64,000 nt of DNA from Amorphophallus konjac (Eukaryota; Streptophyta; Magnoliopsida; Alismatales; Araceae): NCBI GenBank assembly GCA_022559845.1, contig CM040118.1, positions 265,383,519 to 265,447,518 of the forward strand, written 5' to 3'. Positions within the stretch are counted from its first letter, which is position 1. The number at the start of each line of letters is the position of its first letter. The notes below the pieces were generated by a model. The model did no database searches. It was not told where the DNA came from and saw only the letters and a list, made by a program, of their open reading frames with translations. A program made the translations under genes and the position numbers. Shown here one piece after another: positions 47,966 through 58,314 of the stretch.

Positions 47966-48741
47966 CAACCTTTCCACGTAACACCCCTAATGGATTCCAA
48001 ATTTCCCATGCAAGTCTCCCATACCATAACCTCAGCTGCCAGTTATCCTGTGAAACCCTAAACCCCATCCCATGCATGTTTCACACGTAGCATGGGTTGT
48101 AAAAAGGCCCATATACGCATGTCTCTTTTACCCTATATACATCTTCAAGGCCCAATAGCCTCGTGAAACCCATATTGTGTGAGTTGGGCTTTATGAGAAA
48201 AACCTATTATTAATATATATTAATATATATAACTTATTATATGTGTTAGACGTAGCCCTCTCAAGGTCCAAGGTCTTTAGGTTTCTTTATAACCCATTAT
48301 CTATAGCTAGTTATATTAGTTAAAGGTCCATTTTGAGTTTAAAGCCTTTTGTCTTAATATTAATTGTGTTGTATATACATATAATTAAACTTTTATCATT
48401 TCAAATTTTTTCCATGGGTTTTATTTTCCCATAATTTATCGGGGTGCTATAGGAGTGCAGACCACATGTACAGTCAGCAAGAAAAGGAACGTACACTGCT
48501 ACGAGGCATCCCCCGATGTTGGCAAGCTCGCAACTAAACTCTGATGGCGCTGCATGACCACGAGGAGAAAACTCCAAACCTGAAACGGAAGGGGGTGAGC
48601 CTCATCTCATCAGCTCAGTAGGGATCCCGTAGATCCCCACCACTGGTAACCACAACAAACACCAACGATAACTACAAGGATGACAATAATAACAACTATA
48701 ATAAAAGTAACAACAACAGGTAATCAATGGGAAGGCAACAC
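47966..48741 (-). repeat. Chromovirus-type LTR fragment
   Basis: No gene. On the minus strand it contains CCTACTGAGC, then GGCTCACCCCCTTCCG, then TTTCAGGT (about 48570-48640), the block seen near the 3' end of the other chromovirus LTRs. A TATAGCACCCCG string lies near 48440. Both edges are cut: the left by E, the right by G. Family and boundaries are uncertain. Confidence 0.55.
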
Positions 48742-48775
48742 TGTTGACACCCGTTTTTAGCCTGCAAGTCAAGTT

Positions 48776-49748
48776 TTTTTTTTATTTGAGCAAAGACCAA
48801 CCAGCAGAATCACACTCTGGTCGAATGCACCCGTCCCCAGAAGGGAAGAGTGTACTCGCTCCCCCAGATAGATCCTGTGGTCCTATTTTATTAATAGAAT
48901 GAAAGAATACAAAAGCTATGGGGCATACCCCTGAAATAACAGTCAAGGTAAAAACAATGCCTATGTATAGGCTACTAGGATGCCTCCCCTATAGGAAACT
49001 ATCAAAGAAGAAAAACAAGAACAAGGAGGAAAACCCACTTGACTATTTACAGTTGCGCAGAGTGGGTAAACCTGCTATGTCCAATCTAAGCGCCCCGCCT
49101 TGCCAAAATTGGGAGGTCACTAGCATGAGTGAAAACTGAATTTCTCTGGAAGTCACAAGCATATGAGGCTAAAGCATCCGCAACTTGATTTCCTTCCCTG
49201 TACACATGTTGCACTTTACAACCACAGTCACTAAGGAGGTCCAAGTTTTCCTCCACCAAGGCAGCACCGTCCAATTGGGCACCACTCCCTTTTGTAAAGC
49301 TTCAACAAGTAGAGCACAATCTGAAAACAGAGTAGCAATCTTTAAACCACCCAATTTAGCTATGGAAAGACCATCATGGAGAGCTCTGGCTTCTGTAAAG
49401 AAACTGCTTCCAATCCCATACTAGAAAGAAAACCCTATCAACAGATTGCCCTTAGCATTCCGAATGCATCCTCCTCCCCCGCACAGACCCGGGTTACCTT
49501 TGGAGGCCCCATCAACATGTAAAGTTAGCCAATCTATAGCCAAGCTACAGGTCACCAGAATTGGCTGTTTGGCCTCCGCTCGGGGAAAGAGCTGAAAGCT
49601 AGCTAGCCTGTTGGCATGGGTAGCAGACAGAGGAGTATGGAAACTCTTCGTTTCTAGAACATGAGATATAAACGAACAGCTGCTTCTCTTAATAACACTT
49701 AACGAGGGAGAAGTGTTATCAAACCTGATAGAACACCGGTGCTTCCAT
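48776..49748 (-). mobile_element. 5'-truncated L1-type LINE
   Basis: Flanked by a 16-bp duplication with one mismatch: GCCTGCAAGTCAAGTT (48760-48775) and GCCTGCAAGTCGAGTT (49749-49764). On the plus strand the left end is a T-run (48773-48784), the poly(A) tail of a minus-strand insertion. It contains an RNase H-like tail and about 300 bp of 3' UTR. Long target duplication, tail and 5' truncation are the signature of target-primed reverse transcription. Confidence 0.9.
49086..49748 (-). pseudogene. LINE ORF2 C-terminal RNase H domain, broken
   Basis: RNase H (RVT_3-type) that degrades RNA in RNA-DNA hybrids. Visible acidic sites in order are LHVDGASKGNPG (about 49520), an E in FTEARALHDG (about 49395), FSDCALLVEAL (about 49315) and GNQVADALA (about 49180). 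There is an in-frame TAG at 49421-49423 and one frameshift between about 49200 and 49270. The upstream RT and endonuclease are missing through truncation at 49748. Confidence 0.85.
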
Positions 49749-50075
49749 GCCTGCAAGTCGAGTTATTTCTCTTATTCTCCTTTGTAATGCTCCGAATTAT
49801 CCATTACTGTGGAGTCTTCTTTAAACCTATTTCGAGCCCATTTTTGGTCATTTCTAAGCCCATTAACCCTTGGAGCCTTTGGAGGAAATTTTATAAAAAA
49901 ATAAAAAAATTAAAAAATGTAAGGTCACGGTCAACTGTTGACCGTCGCTGTCAATTATTGACTGTCGTGGTCAACTATTGACCGCCCCTTCCCCTCTTCT
50001 GTCTTAAGAGTCCTAAGTGTTCTGGACTTTGTTTCTAGGTGTTTTTGCTCGACGTAGCCTCCTTCTTGGGTCTCT

Positions 50076-50640
50076 ATCTTCTAGAATCCTCCTCCAAATC
50101 GAGTCCCATTTATTTCTATCTCTTGTCCTTACTATTATCTCGAGTTTGGTCTGTAGAACTTGAATTTTGGTAGACTATTTTGCTTGGAGACGTGGCCGAA
50201 AGTTTAGGGTTTATACAATCCCAGTTCAAGTCAAACTCCACCCGATTAGGCTCCGGGCCCTTCTTGCGGGGCGAATATCTTCTAGAATCCTCCACCAAAT
50301 TGAGTCCTGCTTATTCCTACTTCTTATCCTAACTATTATCTCGAGATTGATCCATAGATCTCAAATTTTAGTGGACTATATCCTCGAAAAATGGGGAGAA
50401 AGCTTCACGATTTATGCAAATTTTGCATAGATCAAACTCTATTTTCTACATGATGGGCCCTCCTTTCCATGCAAGTATCTTCTAGAATCCTCATCCAAAT
50501 TGAGTCCTACTTATTTCTATCTCTTATCCCCACTATTATCTTGACATTGATCCAAAGAACTCAAATTTTGGTGGACTACATCTCCTAAAATCATGGGAGA
50601 AAGTTCTGGATTTTTGCACTCCTATATAAACTGCCCAGTT
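50076..50640 (+). repeat. Tandem repeat of about 200 bp in G U3
   Basis: Units start at 50076, 50277 and 50477, each beginning ATCTTCTAGAATCCTC. The third unit is partial and runs into the TATA box at 50623-50630. The position immediately upstream of the core promoter suggests an enhancer-type repeat; that role is inference. Confidence 0.85.
50623..50630 (+). promoter_or_regulatory. G LTR TATA box
   Basis: TATATAAA at the end of the 200-bp repeats. Confidence 0.65.
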
Positions 50641-51373
50641 CGCAGTTGCGAAGGGGGGCTCCTTCTAGACGTGGGGCGAAGCCATGCTCATCTCCAACTC
50701 ACAACTTTGACCCCATCTTGAAGAGGGAAGTATTAACTTTCCATTCCATCTTTCTGGGCTTGATTTCGTGGTCTATTCTCTTAGTTCTCTCTTCCTCGAT
50801 TTCACAAATCATCACAGTTTACACAGTTTTCTCCTACATATGCACTTTCTCCATATTGCGTCGCATATTCCCTCAGTTATGCTGCGTGATTTCTCCTCAT
50901 ATTTGTTTCTATATCATCACAATATACACACCTATCTTTTGCACCCTTCCACAGGGGTTAAAAACCTCCCCTCGGTGCGTTCTCCCTCAATTTCTACTCT
51001 TATTTTATCACTTCGAGATATATATTACACTTCATGTTCTAATGGGTTTTTCTCTTGTGTTTTCATCTTTGTTTTGCAGGAGAGCATGAATACAACGTGA
51101 GGCCTTCTTCCTCTAGCGGGTTGGAAGGAGAAGAGGTGTAATCCATGACGTTCCCCGCACCCGTTCCTTAAGCGCAATCAACTCTTCATCATTTTCCAAG
51201 GTACACGGTGCCATACCTTTATCTCTTCATCTCTTGGCGTTGTTGCAACCTTGGTGGCGATCACGGTTTACTTCTATATCGCCATCGCCCTTTTCTTTGC
51301 TCATATTGTTGCATGTTCACGCACATATTAGTTTAGGGGCGTGGTGATACAAAACATCAACAACCTTATTTTT

Positions 51374-51390
51374 TGGCGATCACGGTGGGA
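51374..51390 (+). promoter_or_regulatory. G primer binding site (tRNA-Arg type)
   Basis: TGGCGATCACGGTGGGA, 11 nt after the LTR end. It differs at two positions from the complement of a plant tRNA-Arg 3' end as I remember it (TGGCGACCACAGTGGGA). Confidence 0.7.
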
Positions 51391-53174
51391 CACCTAGTGC
51401 CCATCATGTTATTCATGCTATCTTGTAAGTTGGGTGTGTGTATGTGCATGTTTAGATAGAGTTTTGTCCATTTTTCTATAGTTCTGGGTATTTTCAGGTC
51501 TCCGCTAGCCTTGCGGTCTTCCCCTAGACCGCAAGGGTGTTAAAAACGGTCATCTGGTAGACCACTTACTGATTCTGGCAGTTCTGGTGCAGTGCTCACA
51601 GGGCCCTGTTCATTGATGCATAACTTTGGCTCCTGGTGTCCGATTGTGTTGATTTTTGTTCCATTGTTATGTCCTTCATATTATCTTTCCATCCATATAT
51701 TATTTGCATTTATTGGATCACATTTTCATAATTAAAAGTTGTCTCCATTTTTGCATTTTGTGCATACAGTCTGCGCACAGGCCCACGGGGGCATCTTTCT
51801 TGAGTGATTTAGTTAACCTTCCATGGTCAGATTGCTCTGTTCTTGGGCCCGTTGTGTAGCCCTTTGTATTGTCTTTCCATCCATATATCATGTGCACTAT
51901 TTTGGTCATGTTTGCACAGTTTAATTGTATCATCATTTTTGAGGTTTCTACATAAGGTCTGCAGGCAGGTCCCGGGATAAACTCACAGGTACGTCTTTCC
52001 ATGATGATTTGATTGGCTTCCTGAGATCTGATTGTGTGTTTCTTGCTTCCATCTTGTTCCTCTTTGTATTGTCTTTCTATCCATATCTTATTTGCATCAT
52101 TTGGGTCACATTTGCATAATTAAAAGTCGTCTCCATTTTTACATTTTGTGCATATGGTCTGCGCACAGGCCCACGGGGGCATATTTCTTCGACGATTTAA
52201 TTGACCTCCCGGGGTCGGATCACCCTATTCTTGGGCCCATTGTGTAGTCCTTTGTATTATCTTTCCATCCATATCTTATTTTCATTATTTGGGTTACGTT
52301 TGCATAGTTAAATCTTATCTCCATTTTTGCATTTGTGCATAAAATCTGCATGTAGGTCTGGGGGCAGACACAAAGGTACGCCATTTATTCATGGTTTTCC
52401 ATATCTTTTACTGCATGATTGCACCTATTTTTGGTCTTGCATTGTTTCCCTTCATATTGTCTTAGATTTCCCACTTTGTTTGCATCCATATCATTATGTT
52501 TACATAATTTAATATTACCTTGATTTTCTAGTTTTAGGCTAGAAATTACATGCACTCCGGTGCACATAGGGCCATGCATTGCATATCATAGTTGCATTCC
52601 CCCTTGGTAAGTGATCCTCTCGCCTTTATATTCCTTGGAGTCGACTAGGTGATCTTATACGGGACCTTCGTAAGTCCCCGTGAGCCGTGGATTCCCATAC
52701 GGACGCCGGGCTGGTTGTACCTTTCCACCCCTCAGGCTTACATTTGTATACGTGTGAGGGAGTCAACCTTAGTCAACCCAAAGTTTGGACCTTATTCCCA
52801 TATGATTCCTATCTTGAGGGAATTATTCTTAACTCAAATCATTAAAAGGTCTATTAAAACTTCTAAAATATTTCCCATCATATCAACTTGTTTGACTTGG
52901 GTGAAAATTCTCACATTGTATTGTTTGTATTATTTGGGCATGTCCAAGCCCATTAGTGGTGTTCTGTGTTGCATCCACATGTTTTGTTGTTGATTGGCCC
53001 ATTCAGTTTAGCTCATTTTGTGTGTCCATTGTCTAGTCCATTGTCCTTGGTCTGTTCTCCCTTTGTCTTTGCATTAGTGGGTCAGCCCCCCCTCTTGTTC
53101 TCAAGCCCATTAAGCCAGTGCTTCCCCACCTGTATTCTCCTTGATATTCTTGTATTAAGTCTCCATTTGCCCTC
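51391..53174 (+). other. G leader with five tandem units of about 200 bp
   Basis: No gene is recognised. Diverged tandem units start near 51645, 51860, 52063, 52248 and 52450. Each has CCTTTGTATTGTCTTTCC, CATCCATAT and a TCTGC..G(C/T)A(C/G)AGG core. The first and third are most alike, suggesting a two-unit higher-order repeat. 52612-52725 carries a GACCTTCGTAAG...GCTGGTTGTACC block otherwise found in chromovirus LTRs. Confidence 0.65.
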
Positions 53175-53834
53175 ATGGAGCATCATTCCAACCCCTTGTA
53201 TCATTCTTCTTCCCAATCTTCTTCCTATTCCCGCGTGGAATCCTCTTCCCACAAGGGCCCATCTTCCCGTGATCCTTCTGATCCATCTGAGGAACAGGCT
53301 AATCTCATGGCCCACTTATCAATCCTTGTTCGCCAAATGGACCCAGCCCAGGCCCAACATCTCATTGCATCTCATCTTCATGGGCCTCCTTCTCTTAATG
53401 GGCCTTCTTCTTTCATTAATGGGCCTCATCATCTTAACGGGCCCCATTCTCCTAATGGGCCTTATTTTTCTAATGGGCCTTATTCTTCTTCTCATTATAC
53501 TACCGGCCCAATGGGTCCTTATGCTCATGCTTCTTCCAGGCCTACATATCCCTCTATTCCCGGAATGGGCCCTTCTTCTTCTCAACCCGGATCTTCTTAT
53601 CCGGCCCATTATCATCCTGATTCATATTCATAATCTCTTGCTCAAGTTGGCCCGCATTTTTCTCGATCTCTCCCTACTCAGGAGATGATCGCTCAAACCC
53701 AACGCTAGCTTGATGAACTTCAACGTCGAATTGATCCCAAAACCTCCTTGAGTGTCCCGCTTGCATTTCAAAATCTTCGGCTTCCATCCCCCTTCTCAAA
53801 TCCCAACATATCACCGTTATGGTGGAGTCGGTGA
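53175..53834 (+). pseudogene. G gag-like N-terminal frame, interrupted by F
   Basis: Begins at ATG 53175 with a Ser/Pro/Gly/His-rich N-terminus containing repeated NGP(H/Y/S) motifs, followed by LPTQEMIAQTQ and LDELQRRIDPKTS. That hydrophilic helix resembles the start of Tat/Ogre Gag proteins, though I cannot confirm a domain. In-frame stops: TAA 53631-53633 and TAG 53706-53708. The frame is cut at 53834 by the F LTR. GGTGA (53830-53834) is the left half of F's expected target duplication. Confidence 0.55.
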
Positions 53835-54818
53835 TGTTGTGTCCCTGAGGTCATTTGAGTCATTCTGTGGTCTCTTGGGTCATTCGACATCATGCTATAG
53901 TCATATGAGTTCTGTGGTATTCTTGGTTTTGATAGTGGCTTAACACTATGAGTCATTGTTGTTTATCACTCTCCATGTATTTGGTTTCATGATGCCCATT
54001 CACAACTTGCATTATATGTTTTCACATTGCATTAATACCAAGGAACATGTGGTTCTTGAATGCTCACATCCCTCTTGAAACTTTGGGTTACATGATGATC
54101 ATCCATTCGTTTAAATTCATTGTCATATGAACTTGATCTTTTGATATGGATGGTTAATTTGAGAATGAGCTTTTCTATCCTTCTTGTTATTGAGATTCCA
54201 TGAGTGTGTTTCATGGATATTTTACTTGGGGTGGTTGAGCTCTTATCTCTTGATCTTTAGCCCAGAACACTTGTGATTCAAAGTGTTCACATATAACTAA
54301 TTCATGAGATTTCATATGTGTATTTTATACATTTATTATATGGATTATTGAGCTAAAGTTCTAATCCTTTTTATATGATTTTACAGGCCAAAACACTCAA
54401 TAAATATTCCCCAAGATCAAAGGAGTTTGATGCCAGAGAGTTCGGAAGGGTTACAATGGCATTTGGGGCTGAATTGTGTTAATCTAGAATTTACTGTAGC
54501 TAGGTCGACCGGCGGCACTGTAGCTAGGTCGACCGATTTTCCCAGAACCAAAAGGTTCGAGGTCTGTGACATTTAGGTCGACCGGCCCATTAATTCCGGT
54601 CGACCGGTTTTGCCAGAACCGAAAAGTTCTAGCTGCAGCAGGTTCCGGTCGACCGGCCCATGAATTCCGGTCGACCGCCAGCCCCGAGCCAACCAAGTTT
54701 GACCTCGAAATCCACCTCGTGGCCAGCCCCTTTCCATGGATTTGTTTAATCAAACCCTACCTAATCTTCCATGATTTATGGATCTGGTCTGGAGGGTGTC
54801 CAAGGACCATTCCAAGGG

Positions 54819-54828
54819 TTATAAAACC
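54819..54828 (+). promoter_or_regulatory. F LTR TATA box
   Basis: TTATAAAACC; the same at about 62493-62502 in the right LTR. It lies 140-310 bp downstream of the GTCGAC palindromes. Confidence 0.7.
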
Positions 54829-55230
54829 AACATGAGAGGGTTAGAAACCCTAGTTGATGGAGTTGATGAAGTGAATCAAGAGAGGCCATTTCGAAGGTAC
54901 TGTAGCACCTCCGTGAACAGTACTACGGGCTGGAGTTCTTCATCCTTCCAAGGTGATTCAAGCTCAGATCTGAAGCCAAGCAACCTCCAACCAAGCAAGA
55001 AGCATTCAAGGCTATCAAAGGTGATCAAAGCTACATCCATACACCTCTTCATCAACTCAAGGGGATTCAAGAGAAGATCAAGCTACATCCAATATCCTCT
55101 CCATCAACTCAAGGTGATTCAAGCTTATATCTCAATCCAGCAACCTCCAAGGAAGAGTAGAATCAAGCAAGGCTAACAAGGGAGATCAAAGGAGGCTGCA
55201 AGGGTGTGCTCAAGCAAGAGGAGTTCGAGT

Positions 55231-55250
55231 TACTGTTCACGTGAACAGTA
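55231..55250. promoter_or_regulatory. Perfect 20-bp palindrome with G-box core (F LTR)
   Basis: TACTGTTCACGTGAACAGTA, with CACGTG in the centre. Repeated at 62905-62924 in the right LTR. A near copy with CACATG in the centre is at 55422-55441 and 63096-63115. Confidence 0.75.
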
Positions 55251-55627
55251 CTCCGTGAAGAACATCTTCATCCAATCCAAGGCATTCAAGCTCATATCAA
55301 AGCGATCATCTTCCAATATCTGTGAAGAAGGAAGCAAGGATCAAAGTAGTATATATTCACTTCTTCATCCATTCAAAGAGATCAAAGAGAGAAGATCAAG
55401 AGTTGAGATTGGAAGAACAGTTACTGTTCACATGAACAGTACTCCGTGAAGAACAATCATCCATTCAAGGGTGATTACAAGAAGATTGATTTGCAAGAAG
55501 AAGAGATCCCTACTGCTGATCAACAAAGCATATCGATACCCCCAATTCCTTCTTACTCAATCTCTTGTTTTAATTCCTTCACATTTGTTTTACTTTCAAT
55601 ATTGTTAAACATTGAAGTTGTGATTCG

Positions 55628-55860
55628 TCCCTACCAGGTGGTTAGTAGGAAGGCAATTGGAGGGTGTTCCAATTTGCGGTTGACATCCCTACCAGGTGGT
55701 TAGTAGGAAGGCAATTGGAGGGTGTTCCAATTTGCGGTTGACGTCCCTACCGGTGGTTAGTAGGAAGGCAATCGGGAGTTCTCCGATTTGCGGTGTAGCC
55801 GTCCCTGCCGGCTTTGTGTGTAGGAAGACAGAAAGAGGGGTTTCTCTGTTTTGTGGTTTG
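55628..55860 (+). repeat. 58-bp tandem repeat in F LTR
   Basis: Units start at 55628, 55686, 55744 and 55802, each opening TCCCTACCAGGTGG or a variant. The last is diverged (CCGGCTTTGTGTGTAGGAAG) and matches a unit in the S1 LTR (about 11205-11290 on the other strand). Confidence 0.85.
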
Positions 55861-56377
55861 GGACGTGTCCCCGGGTCAAGCTGTGTGTCAGCAAGGAAGC
55901 CTCACCGGGTTTTGGTGAGGGGTGGACGTAGGTTGCGGGGTTGCAACCGAACCACCTTAAAAATCCCTGTGTTGTGGGTTGTTTATTTTGTGTGATTGCT
56001 CTATATCTTCTAACCCCATTCGCAGGTTCATGTGCTTCCATACTTGGTTATCTTGCTCACATACATATGCACTTTGAGTGATCAACATAGCATACACACA
56101 CACGCACGGTTGTTGTAAGCTATTGCATGTTCATCTATGTGTTATGCTTTGTAATTCACTTAAAGAAGTGTGGACGTTTCATAGCTTGTAATTCAAATCT
56201 TTCCATTTGAGGCACTCTAATTAATTCCGCTGTGCATTGTGCCTAAGTGATTCATTCACTTTATAAGAGTGGTTTAAGCTTCCGCCAGCTAAGAGTTTTT
56301 AAATAGGCCAAAGCTTGTGAAAGGATCTATTCAACCCCCCCTTCTAGATCCGTTTACACCTCACGGGACCCAACAAG

Positions 56378-56390
56378 TGGTATCAGAGCG
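56378..56390 (+). promoter_or_regulatory. F primer binding site (initiator Met tRNA)
   Basis: TGGTATCAGAGCG, 2 nt after the LTR end. The leader after it (ATTCCCAGATCC...AGGGAAAGATCCC) is shared with S1. Confidence 0.92.
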
Positions 56391-56451
56391 AGGCTCTGTC
56401 ATTCCCAGATCCAACGATCTGTAGGGAAAGATCCCGGTGTTTGTTATTTAG

Positions 56452-58314
56452 ATGGATTCACATGCTACACTTGCTTCGATGGTTTCTCCGCCCATTTATG
56501 ATGGTTCAGATTTTTCTACATGGGTTGGAAGAATGTTCATCTATGTTAGCTCCATAGATCCACAATTGTGGAATCTTATATACAATGGTCCTCATGAGCT
56601 GCCATCAAATTCAATTGATTCGTCAGCCGAACATGAGACCAAACACCATGATAATCTTCTTGCATATAACTTAATTACAGCTGCAATTGATATTAGACTA
56701 ACTCACATTGTGTCTTCCTGCAGCACAGCCAAGCAAGTACTGGACAAGTTGGTGAAAATCCATGAAGGAAAAGAACAAGAACAAGAATGCTTCATGGCCG
56801 ACCGTGCAGAAGAGTCAAGCAAACCATCCTCATCAAAGGTAAATTCTGATTCTGAGGAATTCACTCTTGAAGAACTTATGGAATCCTATGATGAGTTGTT
56901 TACACAATACAAAAAGGCAATATCAGAAAATAAAAAGTTGAAAAAGGATCTCAAGAAAAATAACCAATATGAAAGCTTGATTTGTAAAAAGTGTTCTATG
57001 TTTGAAGAGCTCTCTTTTGATCTAGACACACATAAACAAAGCATTGCATGTCTAAGAGATGAAAATGAAAATCTTCATGATGAAATCACTAGGTTGGAAG
57101 AAATTATAATAAAACTTCAAAATCAACCTAAGGCAATCTCTAATGATCAAACTATGGCCGATGGGCTTATTCATGATGAGAGGTTGATTGAAGAAAATAA
57201 AAATTCTGTTTCATGCTCTGCTAATTTTATTTGTGAAAAATGTTCATTCTTGAGAAACATAAATGTTGGTCTCCATGATGATCTTGAATGGGAACAAAAA
57301 CTGATTGATTCTTTGAAAGAAGAGAATAGAGAGTTGTTGGAAAAGAAAATTGAACATGAAAAAGTTGAAGAAGAATTGCATGAAAAACTGGCTGCACATG
57401 AAAAAGGTAAATCTGTTATTGAAGATCACTCTGAAACTTTGCATGCTTTAGAACAACAAAATGAAAATCTTAAAGCAGTAAATGCCATGCTCAATGAGCA
57501 ATTGGCAGCATGCGAAGAGGGCCTTGCTGAATCTAAACAACACATTTCCTCACTTGAAAATGAAATTCAAGGTTTGAATGATTTCCTGTCAATGTTTGCC
57601 CAAATCCAAGATTCTAGCTCACCGGAAGCCACCACTTCATGTGGTCACCAACAAGGGCATATTGCTCGAAAGAAAAGCAAAACTCAGCATGCTCATCCAA
57701 ACATGCACCATAACATATCCAATGCTAAATACCATGCCTTCCACAAAATGAATGTCAATTGTTATTATTGTGGTAAACATGGTCACACTGTGCATGATTG
57801 TTTTATCTTGAGAAATGATGAGCTTAGAGCAGGAGATCAAGTGAAAGAGCAAGGAAAGAAATAGGTCAACATTGACAGAGGGCTTGCTCAACAAAATTCT
57901 GTACAGAACCACATGAAGAATCAGAAGTGTCGACATTCCTATCCAAACAGGTCGACACTCCCCATGGCCTTCAAAAGAAATGCTTCTCTTTGTTACTCTC
58001 ATTGTGGTAAGTCTGGCCATACTATCCAAGAGTGCTGGCATTTGAAGGGAAAGCATCACCTTCATGTCATGAAAGGTAAATCCCATGCTCACCCATAAAA
58101 GCATAATCCACATGCACACGCACATGAACATAAAAAGAAAAATCAATCTTTTGTGTGTTGTTTCTATTGTGGGAAAAATGGGCATGAGATATATGATTGT
58201 CTCACAATGAAGGAGGATGATGTGATTGCCCTGAAAAAGGTGGGCCAAGATGCTAAACATGTTGCTAACCCACAAGGACCCAAGCAATCTTGGGTACCTA
58301 AAAATTCCAAATGA
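56452..58314 (+). pseudogene. F gag (Sirevirus-like capsid, three zinc knuckles), one frame with two stops
   Basis: One frame of 620 codons from ATG 56452 to TGA 58312-58314. The first 470 codons are open. TAG 57862-57864 and TAA 58096-58098 then interrupt without any frameshift. Residues 1-120 form a UBN2/copia Gag-like domain (SPPIYDGSDFSTWVGRMF), about 150-390 is charged coiled coil, and knuckle 1 CYYCGKHGHTVHDC is at 437-450. Knuckle 2 (514-528, CYSHCGKSGHTIQEC) has a CX3C spacing and knuckle 3 CFYCGKNGHEIYDC is at 570-583. It ends GPKQSWVPKNSK, exactly where S1 ends. The truncated product would keep the capsid, coiled coil and first knuckle. It would package RNA; no enzyme follows. Confidence 0.92.

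Larger units (their letters stand above)
48742..51362 (+). repeat. G 5' LTR (about 1.63 kb plus LINE insertion)
   Basis: The LTR is split by a LINE at 48776-49748. U3 has a tandem repeat of about 200 bp (50076-50640) that ends at the TATA box (50623-50630). GGTCAAC...GTTGACC-like palindromes lie at 49921-49985. The sequence 50650-51360 forms R/U5 and has no recognisable gene. Confidence 0.75.
48742..53834 (+). mobile_element. G: Ogre/Tat-like Ty3/gypsy element (5' part), plus strand
   Basis: 5' LTR 48742-51362 (interrupted by a LINE), tRNA-Arg-type primer site, a long leader and the start of a gag-like frame, which is cut by element F at 53835. The LTR begins TGTTGACACCCG and ends CATCAACA. 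The start and the TGGCGATCACGGTGGGA primer site fit Ogre/Tat elements, which are known to use tRNA-Arg; clade assignment is inference. The remainder would lie beyond F, outside the window. Confidence 0.75.
53835..56375 (+). repeat. F 5' LTR (2541 bp)
   Basis: TGTTGTGTCCC...GGGACCCAACA. U3 holds seven GTCGAC sites, most within GGTCGACCGG, at about 54505-54680, just upstream of the TATA box (54819-54828). R/U5 holds a perfect 20-bp palindrome (55231-55250), a near palindrome (55422-55441), a 58-bp tandem repeat (55628-55860) and the stem-loop block (55914-55970). Confidence 0.94.

Noticed and set aside
50646..51100. Two overlapping open frames of 110-147 codons in G R/U5
   Set aside because: Pyrimidine-rich DNA gives hydrophobic open frames in two registers; no domain, no conserved partner.
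52966..53688. 240-codon leucine-rich open frame, apparently membrane-like
   Set aside because: It overlaps the gag-like frame at 53175 in another frame; the hydrophobicity is a by-product of CTT/TCT-rich sequence.
54484..54835. Open frames on both strands in F LTR U3
   Set aside because: They arise from the palindromic GTCGAC repeats and are present in both LTRs; no protein signature.
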